This document shows, piece by piece, positions 53,821 to 64,000 of a DNA stretch of 64,000 bases. The notes under the pieces are model-generated. The model made no database searches. It worked only from the letters and a program-made list of their open reading frames with translations, and was not told the DNA's origin. The first letter of the stretch is position 1, and each line of letters starts with the position of its first letter. Made by a program: the position numbers and the translations under genes. This DNA comes from Diplolepis rosae. Taxonomy: Eukaryota > Arthropoda > Insecta > Hymenoptera > Diplolepididae. The stretch is from NCBI GenBank assembly GCA_030998225.1, contig JAPYXD010000697.1, forward strand, positions 124,001 through 188,000, in the 5' to 3' direction.

Positions 53821-55139
53821 TTTAAGCAATAATGAAAGTCCTTATTAATGTATATGTGTCTAACACAGTTTCACATATACTCTTTATCATCTTCGTTAAA
53901 CTGCAGATGAAAAGAAGAAATTGATTTTATCTCAATCGTTTGAAGCCTTTTTAGCGAAACTAGGACCATTTTTATTATTCGGTTTCAATAATTTTTTGAA
54001 TAGTATTCATGATACCTGTCAGAAGTTTGGAGCATTAGTGATACAAGCGTTTTCGAAAATTTCAAAATCTATTGAAAAAAGTTACTCTTTATTCATGACT
54101 TCGGATAATACTCCCCTACTTCAAATTGAATGTATAAAACTAACACTTGTACTTTAACATTTTCTTGAAATGGTTTTTTTAAATTTAATTCTGCGTGATG
54201 GAACATACGTATATAAGCAATCCTGAAAGTGCTTATTAAAGTATATGTGTCTCACAGTGTTTCACATATTGTCTTTTTCATCTTCATTACACTGCAATTG
54301 AATAGAAGAATTCGATCTTATCGCAATCGTTTGAAGCATTTTAAGCGAAACTAGGACCATCTTTATTATTCGGTTTCAACAATTTTATGAATAGTATTCA
54401 TGGTACCTGTCAGAACTCTGGAGCTTTTATGATACTAACATTTTCGAAAATGTCAAAATCTATTGAAAAAAGTTACTCCTTATTTATGACATCGCATAGT
54501 ACTTCTCTACTTAAAATTGAATGTCTAAACAACCACTTGTACTTTCACATTTCCTTGAAATGGGTTTTTTAATTTCATTTTGAGTGATGGAACATACGTA
54601 TTTAAGCAATAATGAAAGTCCTTATTAATGTATATGTGTCTAACACAGTTTCACATATACTCTTTATCATCTTCGTTAAACTGCAGATGAAAAGCAGAAT
54701 TTGATTTTATCTCAATCGTTTGAAGCCTTTTTAGCGAAACTAGGACCATTTTTATTATTCGGTTTCAATAATTTTTTGAATAGTATTCATGATACCTGTC
54801 AGAAGTTTGGAGCATTAGTGATACAAGCGTTTTCGAAAATTTCAAAATCTATTGAAAAAAGTTACTCTTTATTCATGACTTCGGATAATACTCCCCTACT
54901 TCAAATTGAATGAATAAAACTAACACTTGTTCTTTACAATTTTCTTTAAATTTTTTTTTTAAATTTAATTCTGAGTGATGGAACATACGTATATAAGCAA
55001 TCCTGAATGTGCTTATTAAAGTATATGTGTCTCACAGTGTTTCACATATTGTCTTTTTCATCTTCATTAAACTGCAATTGAATAGAAGAATTCGATCTTA
55101 TCTCAATCGTTTGAAGCATTTTAAGCGAAAGTATGACGA

Positions 55140-57249
55140 TTGCAATTATTCGGTTTCAACAATTTTTTGAATACTATTCATGGTACCTGTCAGAACTCTG
55201 GAGCTTTTATGATACTAACATTTTCGAAAATGACAAAATCTATTGAAAAAAGTTACTCCTTATTTATGACATCGCATAGAACTTTTCTTTTCAAAATTGA
55301 ATCTCTAAACAACCACGATTTTATCTCAATCGTTTGAAGCCTGTTTAGCGAAACTAGGACCATTGGAATTATTCGGTTTCAATAATTTTTTGAATAGTAT
55401 TCATGATACCTGTCAGAAGTTTGGAGCATTAGTGATACAAGCGTTTTCGAAAATGTCAAAATCTATTGAAAATAGTTACTCTTTATTCATGACTTCGGAT
55501 AATACTCCCCTACTTCAAATTGAATGTCTAAAACTACCACTTGTACTTTAACATTTTCTTGAAATGGTTTTTTTAAATTTAATTCTGAGTGATGGAACAT
55601 ACGTATATAAGCAATCCTGAAAGTGCTTATTAAAGTATATGTGTCTTACAGTGTTTCACCTATTGTCTTTTTCATCTTCATTACACTGCAATTGAATCGA
55701 AGAATTCGATCTTATCGCAATCGTTTGAAGCATTTTAAGCGAAACTAGGACGATTGCATTTATTCTGTTTCAACAATTTTATGAATAGTATTCATGGTAG
55801 CTGTAAGAACTCTGGTGCTTTTATGATACTAACATTTTCGAAAATGTCAAAATCTATTGAAAAAAGTTACTCCTTATTTATGACATCGCATAGTACTTCT
55901 CTACTTAAAATTTCATGTATACATACATACGTATTTAAGCAATAATGAAAGTCCTTATTAATGTATATGTGTCTAACACAGTTTCACATATACTCTTTAT
56001 CATCTTCGTTAAACTGCAGATGAAAAGAAGAAATTGATTTTATCTCAATCGTTTGAAGCCTTTTTAGCGAAACTAGGACCATTTTTATTATTCGGTTTCA
56101 ATAATTTTTTGAATAGTATTCATGATACCTGTCAGAAGTTTGGAGCATTAGTGATACAAGCGTTTTCGAAAATTTCAAAATCTATTGAAAAATGTTACTC
56201 TTTATTCATGACTTCGGATAATACTCCCCTACTTCAAATTGAATGTCTAAAACTACCACTTGTACTTTAATATTTTCTTGAAATGGTTTTTTCAAATTTA
56301 ATTCTGAGTGATGGAACATACATATATAAGCAATCCTGAAAGTGCTTATTAAAGTATATGTGTCTCACAGTGTTTCACATATTGTCTTTTTCATCTTCAT
56401 TACACTGCAATTGAATAGAAGAATTCGATCTTATCGCAATCGTTTGAAGCATTTTAAGCGAAACTAGGACCATCTTTATTATTCGGTTTCAACAATTTTA
56501 TGAATAGTATTCATGGTACCTGTCAGAACTCTGGAGCTTTTATGATACTAACATTTTCGAAAATGTCAAAATCTATTGAAAAAAGTTACTCCTTATTTAT
56601 GACATCGCATAGTACTTCTCTACTTAAAATTGAATGTCTAAACAACCACTTGTACTTTCACATTTCCTTGAAATGGGTTTTTTAATTTCATTTTGAGTGA
56701 TGGAACATACGTATTTAAGCAATAATGAAAGTGCTTATTAATGTATATGTGTCTAACACAGTTTCACATATACTCTTTTTCAGCATCATTAAACTGCAAT
56801 TGAAATGAAGAATTTGATTTTATCTCAATCGTTTGAAGCCTTTTTAGCGAAACTAGGACCATTGGAATTATTCGGTTTCAATAATTTTTTTAATTGTATT
56901 CATGATACCTGTCAGAAGTTTGGAGCATTAGTGATACAAGCGTTTTCGAAAATGTCAAAATCTATTGAAAAAGTTACTCATTATTCATGACTTCGGATAA
57001 TACTTCCCTACTGCAAATTGAATGTCTTAACAACCACTTGTACTTTCACATTTCATTGAAATAGGTTTTTTCATTTCTATTTGAGTGATGGAACATACGT
57101 ATTTATGCAATACTGAATGTGCTTATTAAAGTATATGTGTCTAAAACAGACTTACATATACTCTTTTTCATCTTCATTAAACTGCAAATGAAAAGAAGAG
57201 TTTGATTTTATCTCAATCGTTTGAATCCTTTTTAGCGAAACTAGGACCA
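55140..57249 (+). repeat. 2.11-kb compound repeat with shortened units, copy 2
   Basis: Unit starts: 55140, 55363, 55754, 56082, 56474 and 56862. It repeats both abnormal junctions of copy 1, 2112-2113 bp downstream. Outside the junctions some units have changed. Unit 55363 has ATTATTCGGTTTC and ATTCATGATACC, where 53251 has ATTATTAAGTTTC and ATTCATAATACC. The sixth unit (56862) is of another subtype than 54749 and has the tail GTCTTAACAACC, TTTCATTGAAATAGG and TATTTATGCAATAC found again further right. Confidence 0.85.
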
Positions 57250-58417
57250 TTGGAATTATTCGGTTTCAATAATTTTTTGAATAGTATTCATGGTAGCTGT
57301 CAGAATTCTGGAACTTTTATGATACTAACATTTTCGAAAATGTCAAAATCTATTGAAAAAAGTTACTCCTTATTTATGACATCGCATAGTACTTCTCTAC
57401 TTAAAATTGAATGTCTAAACAACCACTTGTACTTTCACATTTCCTTGAAATGGCGTATTTAATTTCATTTTGAGTGATGGAACATACGTATTTAAGCAAT
57501 ACTGAATGTGCTTATTAAAGTATATGTGTCTAACACAGTTTTACATATACTCTTTTTCATCTCCATTGAACTGCAAATGAAAAGAAGATTTCGATCTTAT
57601 CTCAATCGTTTGAAGCATTTTAATCGAAACTTGGATGATTGCAATTATTCAGCTTCAATTATTTTTTTAATAGTATTCATGGTACCTGTCAGAACTCTGG
57701 AGCTTTTATGATACTAATATTTTCGAAAATGTCAAAATCCATTGAAAAAAGTTACTCTTTATTCATGACTTCGGATAATACTTCCCTACTGCAAATTGAA
57801 TGTCTAAAACTACCACTTGTACTTTCACATTTCCTTCAAATGGGTTTTTTAATTTCATTTTGAGTGATGGAACATACGTATTTAAGAAATAATGAAAGTG
57901 CTTGTCAAAGTATATGTGTCTCACAGTGTTTCACATATTGTCTTTTTAATCTTCATTAAACTGCAATTGAATACAAGAATTCGATATTATCTCAATCGTT
58001 TGAGGCATTTTAAGCAAAACTAGGACGACTGCTATTATTCGGTTTCAATAATAATTTGAATAGTATTCATGATACCTGTCAGAAGTTTGGAGCATTATTG
58101 ATACAAGCGTTTTCGAAAATGTCAAAATCTATTGAAAAAAGTTACTCTTTATTCATGACTTCGGATAATACTTCCCTACTGCAAATTGAATGTCTTAACA
58201 ACCACTTGTACTTTCACATTTCCTTGAAATAGGTTTTTTCATTTCTATTTGAGTGATGGAACATACGTATTTATGCAATACTGAATGTGCTTATTAAAGT
58301 ATATGTTTCTAACACAGTTTTACATATACTCTTTTTCATCTCCATTGAACTGCAAATGAAAAGAAGAGTTTGATTTTATCTCAATCGTTTGAATCCTTTT
58401 TAGCGAAACTACGACCA
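57250..58417 (+). repeat. Trimer higher-order repeat, copy 1 (1168 bp)
   Basis: Unit starts: 57250, 57639 and 58030. The order is G, G, D. Diagnostic words shared with the next trimer are AAATGGCGTATTTAATTTC, ATTCAGCTTCAATTATT, AATCGAAACTTGGATG, AATACAAGAATTCGATATT and CTGCTATTATTCGG with AATAATAATTTGAATAG. These subtypes are absent from the left 57 kb. Confidence 0.87.
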
Positions 58418-59584
58418 TTGGAATTATTCGGTTTCAATAATTTTTTGAATAGTATTCATGGTACTTGTCAGAACTCTGGAGGTTTTATGATACTAACATT
58501 TTCGAAAATGTCAAAATCTATTGAAAAAAGTTACTCCTTATTTATGACATCGCATAGTACTTCTCTACTTAAAATTGAATGTCTAAACAACCACTTGTAC
58601 TTTCACATTTCCTTGAAATGGCGTATTTAATTTCATTTTGAGTGATGGAACATACGTATTTAAGCAATACTGAATGTGCTTATTAAAGTATATGTGTCTA
58701 ACACAGTTTTACATATACTCTTTTTCATCTCCATTGAACTGCAAATGAAAAGAAGATTTCGATCTTATCTCAATCGTTTGAAGCATTTTAATCGAAACTT
58801 GGATGATTGCAATTATTCAGCTTCAATTATTTTTTTAATAGTATTCATGGTACCTGTCAGAACTCTGGAGCTTTTATGATACTAATATTTTCGAAAATGT
58901 CAAAATCCATTGAAAAAAGTTACTCTTTATTCATGACTTCGGATAATACTTCCCTACTGCAAATTGAATGTCTAAAACTACCACTTGTACTTTCACATTT
59001 CCTTCAAATGGGTTTTTTAATTTCATTTTGAGTGATGGAACATACGTATTTAAGAAATAATGAAAGTGCTTATTAAAGTATATCTGTCTCACAGTGTTTC
59101 ACATATTGTCTTGATCATCTTCATTAAACTGCAATTGAATACAAGAATTCGATATTATCTCAATCGTTTGAAGCATTTTAAGCAAAACTAGGACGACTGC
59201 TATTATTCGGTTTCAATAATAATTTGAATAGTATTCATGACACCTGTCAGAAGTTTGGAGCATTATTGATACAAGCGTTTTCGAAAATGTCAAAATCTAT
59301 TGAAAAAGTTACTCATTATTCATGACTTCGGATAATACTTCCCTACTGCAAATTGAATGTCTTAACAACCACTTGTACTTTCACATTTCATTGAAATAGG
59401 TTTTTTCATTTCTATTTGAGTGATGGAACATACGTATTTATGCAATACTGAATGTGCTTATTAAAGTATATGTGTCTAAAACAGACTTACATATACTCTT
59501 TTTCATCTTCATTAAACTGCAAATGAAAAGAAGAGTTTGATTTTATCTCAATCGATTGAATACTTTTTAGCGAAACTACGACCA
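58418..59584 (+). repeat. Trimer higher-order repeat, copy 2 (1167 bp)
   Basis: Unit starts: 58418, 58807 and 59197. It matches copy 1 unit by unit. Its third unit has the shortened GAAAAAGTTACTCATTATTC and tail GTCTTAACAACC with TTTCATTGAAATAGG and AAAACAGACTTAC, as in unit 56862, so the tail of this trimer has been exchanged with that type. Confidence 0.86.
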
Positions 59585-60751
59585 TTGGAATTATTCGGTT
59601 TCAATAATTTTTTTAATTGTATTCATGATACTTGTCATAACTCTGGAGCTTTTATGATACTAACATTTTCGAAAATGTCAAAATCTATTGAAAAAAGTTA
59701 CTCCTTATTTATGACATCGCATAGTACTTCTCTACTTAAAATTGAATGTCTAAACAACCACTTGTACTTTCACATTTCCTTGAAATGGGTTTTTAATTTC
59801 ATTTTGAGTGATGGAACATACGTATTTAAGCAATACTGAATGTGCTTATTAAAGTATATGTGTCTAACACAGTTTTACATATACTCTTTTTCATCTCCAT
59901 TGAACTGCAAATGAAAAGAAGATTTCGATCTTATCTCAATCGTTTGAAGCATTTTAATCGAAACTTGGATGATTGCAATTATTCAGCTTCAATTATTTTT
60001 TTAATAGTATTCATGGTACCTGTCAGAACTCTGGAGCTTTTATGATACTAATATTTTCGAAAATGTCAAAATCCATTGAAAAAAGTTACTCTTTATTCAT
60101 GACTTCGGATAATACTTCCCTACTGCAAATTGAATGTCTAAAACTACCACTTGTACTTTCACATTTCCTTCAAATGGGTTTTTTAATTTCATTTTGAGTG
60201 ATGGAACATACGTATTTAAGAAATAATGAAAGTGCTTATTAAAGTATATCTGTCTCACAGTGTTTCACATATTGTCTTGATCATCTTCATTAAACTGCAA
60301 TTGAATACAAGAATTCGATATTATCTCAATCGTTTGAGGCATTTTAAGCAAAACTAGGACGACTGCTATTATTCGGTTTCAACAATTTTTTGAATACTAT
60401 TCATGATACCTGTCAGAAGTTTGGAGCATTATTGATACAAGCGTTTTCGAAAATGTCAAAATCTATTGAAAAAAGTTACTCTTTATTCATGACTTCGGAT
60501 AATACTTCCCAACTGCAAATTGAATGTCTAAAACTACCACTCGTACTTTCACATTTCCTTGAAATGGGTTTTTAATTTCATTTTGAGTGATGGAAAATGC
60601 GTATTTAAGAAGTAATGAAAATGCTTATTAATGTATATGTGTCTAACACAGTTTCACATATACTCTTATTCATCTCCATTGAACTGCAAATGAAAAGAAG
60701 AGTTTGATTTTATCTCAATCGTTTGAATCCTTTTTAGCGAAACTAGGACCA
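59585..60751 (+). repeat. Trimer higher-order repeat, copy 3 (1167 bp)
   Basis: Unit starts: 59585, 59973 and 60363. The first unit is a visible hybrid: D opening (TTAATTGTATTCATGATAC) continued by a G segment (TTGTCATAACTCTGGAGC). The second unit matches 57639 and 58807. The third unit has CTTCCCAACTGC, CCACTCGTACTTTC and GGAAAATGCGTATTTAAG with GAAGTAATGAAAATGC, which recur in the unit at 61920, four units later. Confidence 0.83.
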
Positions 60752-63700
60752 TTGGAATTATTCGGTTTCAATAATTTTTTGAATAGTATTCATGGTACCT
60801 GTCAGAACTCTGGAGCTTTTATGATACTAACATTTTCGAAAATGTCAAAATCTATTGAAAAAAGTTACTCCTTATTTATGACATCGCATAGTACTTCTCT
60901 ACTTAAAATTGAATGTCTAAACAACCACTTGTACTTTCACATTTCCTTGAAATGGCGTATTTAATTTCATTTTGAGTGATGGAACATACGTATTTAAGCA
61001 ACAGTGAAAGTGCTTATTAAAGTATATGTGTCTCACAGTGTTTCACATATTGTCTCGTTCATCTTCATTACACTGCAATTGAATAGAAGAATTCGATCTT
61101 ATCGCAATCGTTTGAAGCATTTTAAGCGGAACTAGGACGATTGCAATTATTCGGTTTCAACAATTTTTTGAATAGTATTCATGGTACCTGTCAGAACTCT
61201 GGAGCTTTTATGATACTAACATTTTCGAAAATGTCAAAATCTATTGAAAAAAGTTACTCCTTATTTATGACATCGCATAGTACTTTTCTTTTCAAAATTG
61301 AATCTCTAAACAACCACTTGTACTTTCACATTTCCTTGAAATGGGTTTTTTAATTTCTTTTTGAGTGATGGAACATACGTATTTAAGCAATAATGAAAGT
61401 GCTTATTAATGTATATGTGTCTAACACAGTTTCACATATACTCTTTTTCATCTTCATTAAACTGCAAGTGAAAAGAATAATTTGATTTTATCTCAATCGC
61501 TTGAAGCATTTTAAGCGAAAGTATGACGATTGCAATTATTCGGTTTCAACAATTTTTTGAATACTATTCATGGTACCTGTCAGAACTCTGGAGCTTTTAT
61601 GATACTAACATTTTCGAAAATGTCAAAATCTATTGAAAAAAGTTACTCCTTATTTATGACATCGCATAGTACTTCTCTACTTAAAATTGAATGTCTAAAC
61701 AACCACTTGTACTTTCACATTTTCTTGAAATGGGTTTTTTAAATTTAATTCTGAGTGATGAAACATACGTATATAAGCAATCCTGAAAGTGCTTAGTAAA
61801 GTATATCTGTCTCACAGTGTTTCACATATTGTCTTGATCATCTTCATTAAACTGCAATTGAATACAAGAATTCGATATTATCTCAATCGTTTGAGGCATT
61901 TTAAGCAAAACTAGGACGACTGCTATTATTCGGTTTCAATAATAATTTGAATAGTATTCATGATACCTGTCAGATGTTTGGAGCATTAGTGATACAAGCG
62001 TTTTCGAAAATGTCAAAATCTATTGAAAAAAGTTACTCTTTATTCATGACTTCGGATAATACTTCCCAACTGCAAATTGAATGTCTAAAACTACCACTCG
62101 TACTTTCACATTTCCTTGAAATGGGTTTTTAATTTCATTTTGAGTGATGGAAAATGCGTATTTAAGAAGTAATGAAAATGCTTATTAATGTATATGTGTC
62201 TAACACAGTTTCACATATACTCTTTTTCATCTTCATTAAACTGCAAATGAAAAGAATAATTTGATTTTATCTCAATCGCTTGAAGTATTTTAAGCGAAAC
62301 TATGACGATTGCAATTATTCGGTTTCAACAATTTTTGGAATATTATTCATGGTACCTGTCAGAACTCTGGAGGTTTTATGATACTAACATTTTCGAAAAT
62401 GTCAAAATCTATTGTATATGTGTCTCACAGTGTTTCACATCTTCTCTTTTTAATCTTCATTAAACTGCAAATGAAAAGAAGAATTCCATCTTATCTCAAT
62501 CGTTTGAAGCATTTTAAGCGAAACTATGACGATTGCAATTATTCGGTTTCAACAATTTTTGAATACTATTCATTATACCTGTCAGAAGTTTGGAGGATTA
62601 GTGATACAAGCGTTTTCGAAAATGTCAAAATCTGTTGAAAAAGTTACTCATTATTCATGACTTCGGATAATACTTCCCTACTGCAAATTGAATGTCTTAA
62701 CAACCACTTGTACTTTCACATTTCATTGAAATAGGTTTTTTCATTTCTATTTGAGTGATGGAACATAGGTATTTATGCAATACTGAATGTGCTTATTAAA
62801 GTATATGTGTCTAACACAGTTTCACATATACTCTTTTTCATCTTCATTAAACTGCAAATGAAAAGAAGAGTTTGATTTTATCTCAATCGTTTGAATCCTT
62901 TTTAGCGAAACTAGGACCATTGGAATTATTCAGTTTCAATAATTTTTTGAATAGTATTCATGGTACCTGTCAGAACTCTGGAGCTTTTATGATACTAACA
63001 TTTTCGAAAATGACAAAATCTATTGAAAAAAGTTACTCCTTATTTATGACATCGCATAGTACTTCTCTACTTAAAATTGAATGTCTAAACAACCACTTGT
63101 ACTTTCACATTTCCTTGAAATGGCGTATTTAATTTCATTTTGAGTGATGGAACATACGTATTTAAGCAACAGTGAAAGTGCTTATTAAAGTATATGTGTC
63201 TAACACAGTTTCACATATACTCTTTATCATCTTCATTAAACTGCAAATGAAAAGAAGATTTCGATCTTATCTCAATCGTTTGAAGCATTTTAATCGAAAC
63301 TAGGACCATTTTTATTATTCGGTTTCAACAATTTTTTGAATAGTATTCATGGTACCTGTCAGAACTCTGGAGCTTTTATGATACTAACATTTTCGAAAAT
63401 GTCAAAATCTATTGAAAAAAGTTACTCTTTATTCATGAATTCGGATAATACTCCCCTACTTCAAATTGAATGTATAAAACTACCACTTGTACTTTAACAT
63501 TTTCTTGAAATGGTTTTTTTAAATTTAATTCTGAGTGATGGAACATACGTATATAAGCAATACTGAAAGTGCTTATTAAAGTATATGTGTCTCACAGTGT
63601 TTCACATATTGTCTCGTTCATCTTCATTACACTGCAATTGAATAGAAGAATTCGATCTTATCGCAATCGTTTGAAGCATTTTAAGCGGAACTAGGACGAT

Positions 63701-64000
63701 TGCAATTATTCGGTTTCAACAATTTTTTGAATAGTATTCATGGTACCTGTCAGAACTCTGGAGCTTTTATGATACTAACATTTTCGAAAATGTCAAAATC
63801 TATTGAAAAAAGTTACTCCTTATTTATGACATCGCATAGTACTTCTCTTTTCAAAATTGAATCTCTAAACAACCACTTGTACTTTCACATTTCCTTGAAA
63901 TGGGTTTTTTAATTTCTTTTTGAGTGATGGAACATACGTATTTAAGCAATAATGAAAGTGCTTATTAATGTATATGTGTCTAACACAGTTTCACATATAC
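60752..64000 (+). repeat. Right-hand mixed domain, G-rich and diverged
   Basis: Unit starts: 60752, 61141, 61530, 61920, 62309, 62533, 62920, 63309 and 63700 (the last cut by the window end). Three G heads in a row (60752, 61141, 61530) and again three (62920, 63309, 63700) break the alternation. Unit 62309 is only 224 bp because of an internal deletion. The unit at 62533 has the rare TTCATTATACC and GGAGGATTAG. Units 61141 and 63700 share GTCTCGTTCATC upstream and TTCAAAATTGAATCTC in the middle, so they are related at 2559 bp spacing. No gene is seen. Confidence 0.83.
62404..62423 (+). other. 166-bp deletion junction in unit 62309
   Basis: AAAATCTATT (ending 62413) is joined to GTATATGTGTCTCAC (from 62414). 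In the neighbouring unit 61530 the same two points are 166 bp further apart. One base (G) is shared at the junction. The right breakpoint is again the first base of the left inverted-repeat arm, as at 45886, although the left breakpoint is different. Confidence 0.88.

Larger units (their letters stand above)
53028..55139 (+). repeat. 2.11-kb compound repeat with shortened units, copy 1
   Basis: Unit starts: 53028, 53251, 53641, 53969, 54361 and 54749. The first unit is only 223 bp because of an internal deletion (junction 53204/53205). The third is 328 bp because of a second deletion with filler (about 53800-53811). Both deletions recur at the same offsets in the next 2.11 kb. The last unit (54749) has a diverged stretch near 54905-54970 with a stop-type change GAATGAATAAAAC and a long T-run. 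Confidence 0.87.
1..64000 (+). repeat. Satellite DNA array, ~390-bp monomer, ~166 head-to-tail units
   Basis: The same roughly 390-bp sequence recurs without a break from the first to the last base. I placed unit starts at the word TTGCAATTATTCGG or its variants (TTGGAATTATTCGG, TTTTTATTATTCGG), which gives about 166 units. Nearly all are 389-391 bp, and the exceptions have visible internal deletions or one duplication. All units point the same way. No unique sequence, intron, tRNA, rRNA or transposon interrupts the array. Two classes of unit (D and G, described separately) alternate over most of the window. Organisation of this kind is known from eukaryotic heterochromatic satellites. The family itself is not one I recognise, and the chromosomal position (centromere, pericentromere, sex or B chromosome) cannot be told from the sequence. 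Confidence 0.97.

Noticed and set aside
1..64000. CRISPR array
   Set aside because: The repeat is about 390 bp with no short repeat/unique spacer pattern, and the whole unit is repeated.
1..64000. Tandem multidomain protein gene (for example a giant repeat protein)
   Set aside because: Every unit has stops in all three forward frames. Frame-neutral length does not hold because units are 389, 390 or 391 bp.
1..64000. Ribosomal, tRNA or 5S gene clusters as the repeat unit
   Set aside because: No conserved rRNA segments, tRNA cloverleaf or polymerase III box pattern was seen in the unit on either strand.

Overview
The whole window is one uninterrupted tandem array of an A+T-rich satellite DNA (about 70-73% A+T in the stretches I counted). 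I see no unique sequence, gene, RNA gene or recognisable transposable element. The repeat unit is about 390 bp, and about 166 units can be placed head to tail, all in the same orientation. This is typical of eukaryotic constitutive heterochromatin (centromeric, pericentromeric, subtelomeric, sex- or B-chromosome). It does not look bacterial or viral. I do not recognise the satellite family. An invertebrate source is only a guess.

Units fall into two main head classes. 'D' heads read TGATACCTGTCAGAAGTTTGGAG (given in full pieces in the entries) near unit position 50. 'G' heads read TGGTACCTGTCAG followed by AACTCTGGAG. Over most of the window D and G alternate, so the working unit is a 780-781 bp dimer. 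On top of this lie longer higher-order repeats (HORs): a 12-unit block of about 4.68 kb present twice in a row (12097-16777 and 16778-21459), and a 19-unit block of about 7.42 kb present twice in a row (28094-35508 and 35509-42925) with a partial later echo near 47.1-48.6 kb. There are also a duplicated dimer (50296-51855), a 2.11-kb block with shortened units present twice (53028-57249), and a trimer of about 1167 bp present three times (57250-60751).

Layout: 1-7806 regular dimers; 7807-9367 four D units in a row; 9368-12096 dimers; 12097-21459 the two 12-mers; 21460-28093 dimers with one register slip; 28094-42925 the two 19-mers; 42926-57249 mixed register with one 40-bp internal duplication and several internally deleted units; 57250-64000 trimers and then mixed, G-rich, more diverged units. 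Disorder increases to the right, which may mean that the array edge lies beyond that end.

The main structural signals inside the unit are a 9-bp inverted repeat with a 13-nt loop, a highly conserved block centred on the palindrome ATTTTCGAAAAT, and recurrent deletion breakpoints that rejoin exactly at the first base of the inverted repeat. Short open frames of 60-115 codons recur in every unit but look like by-products of the repeat, not genes.
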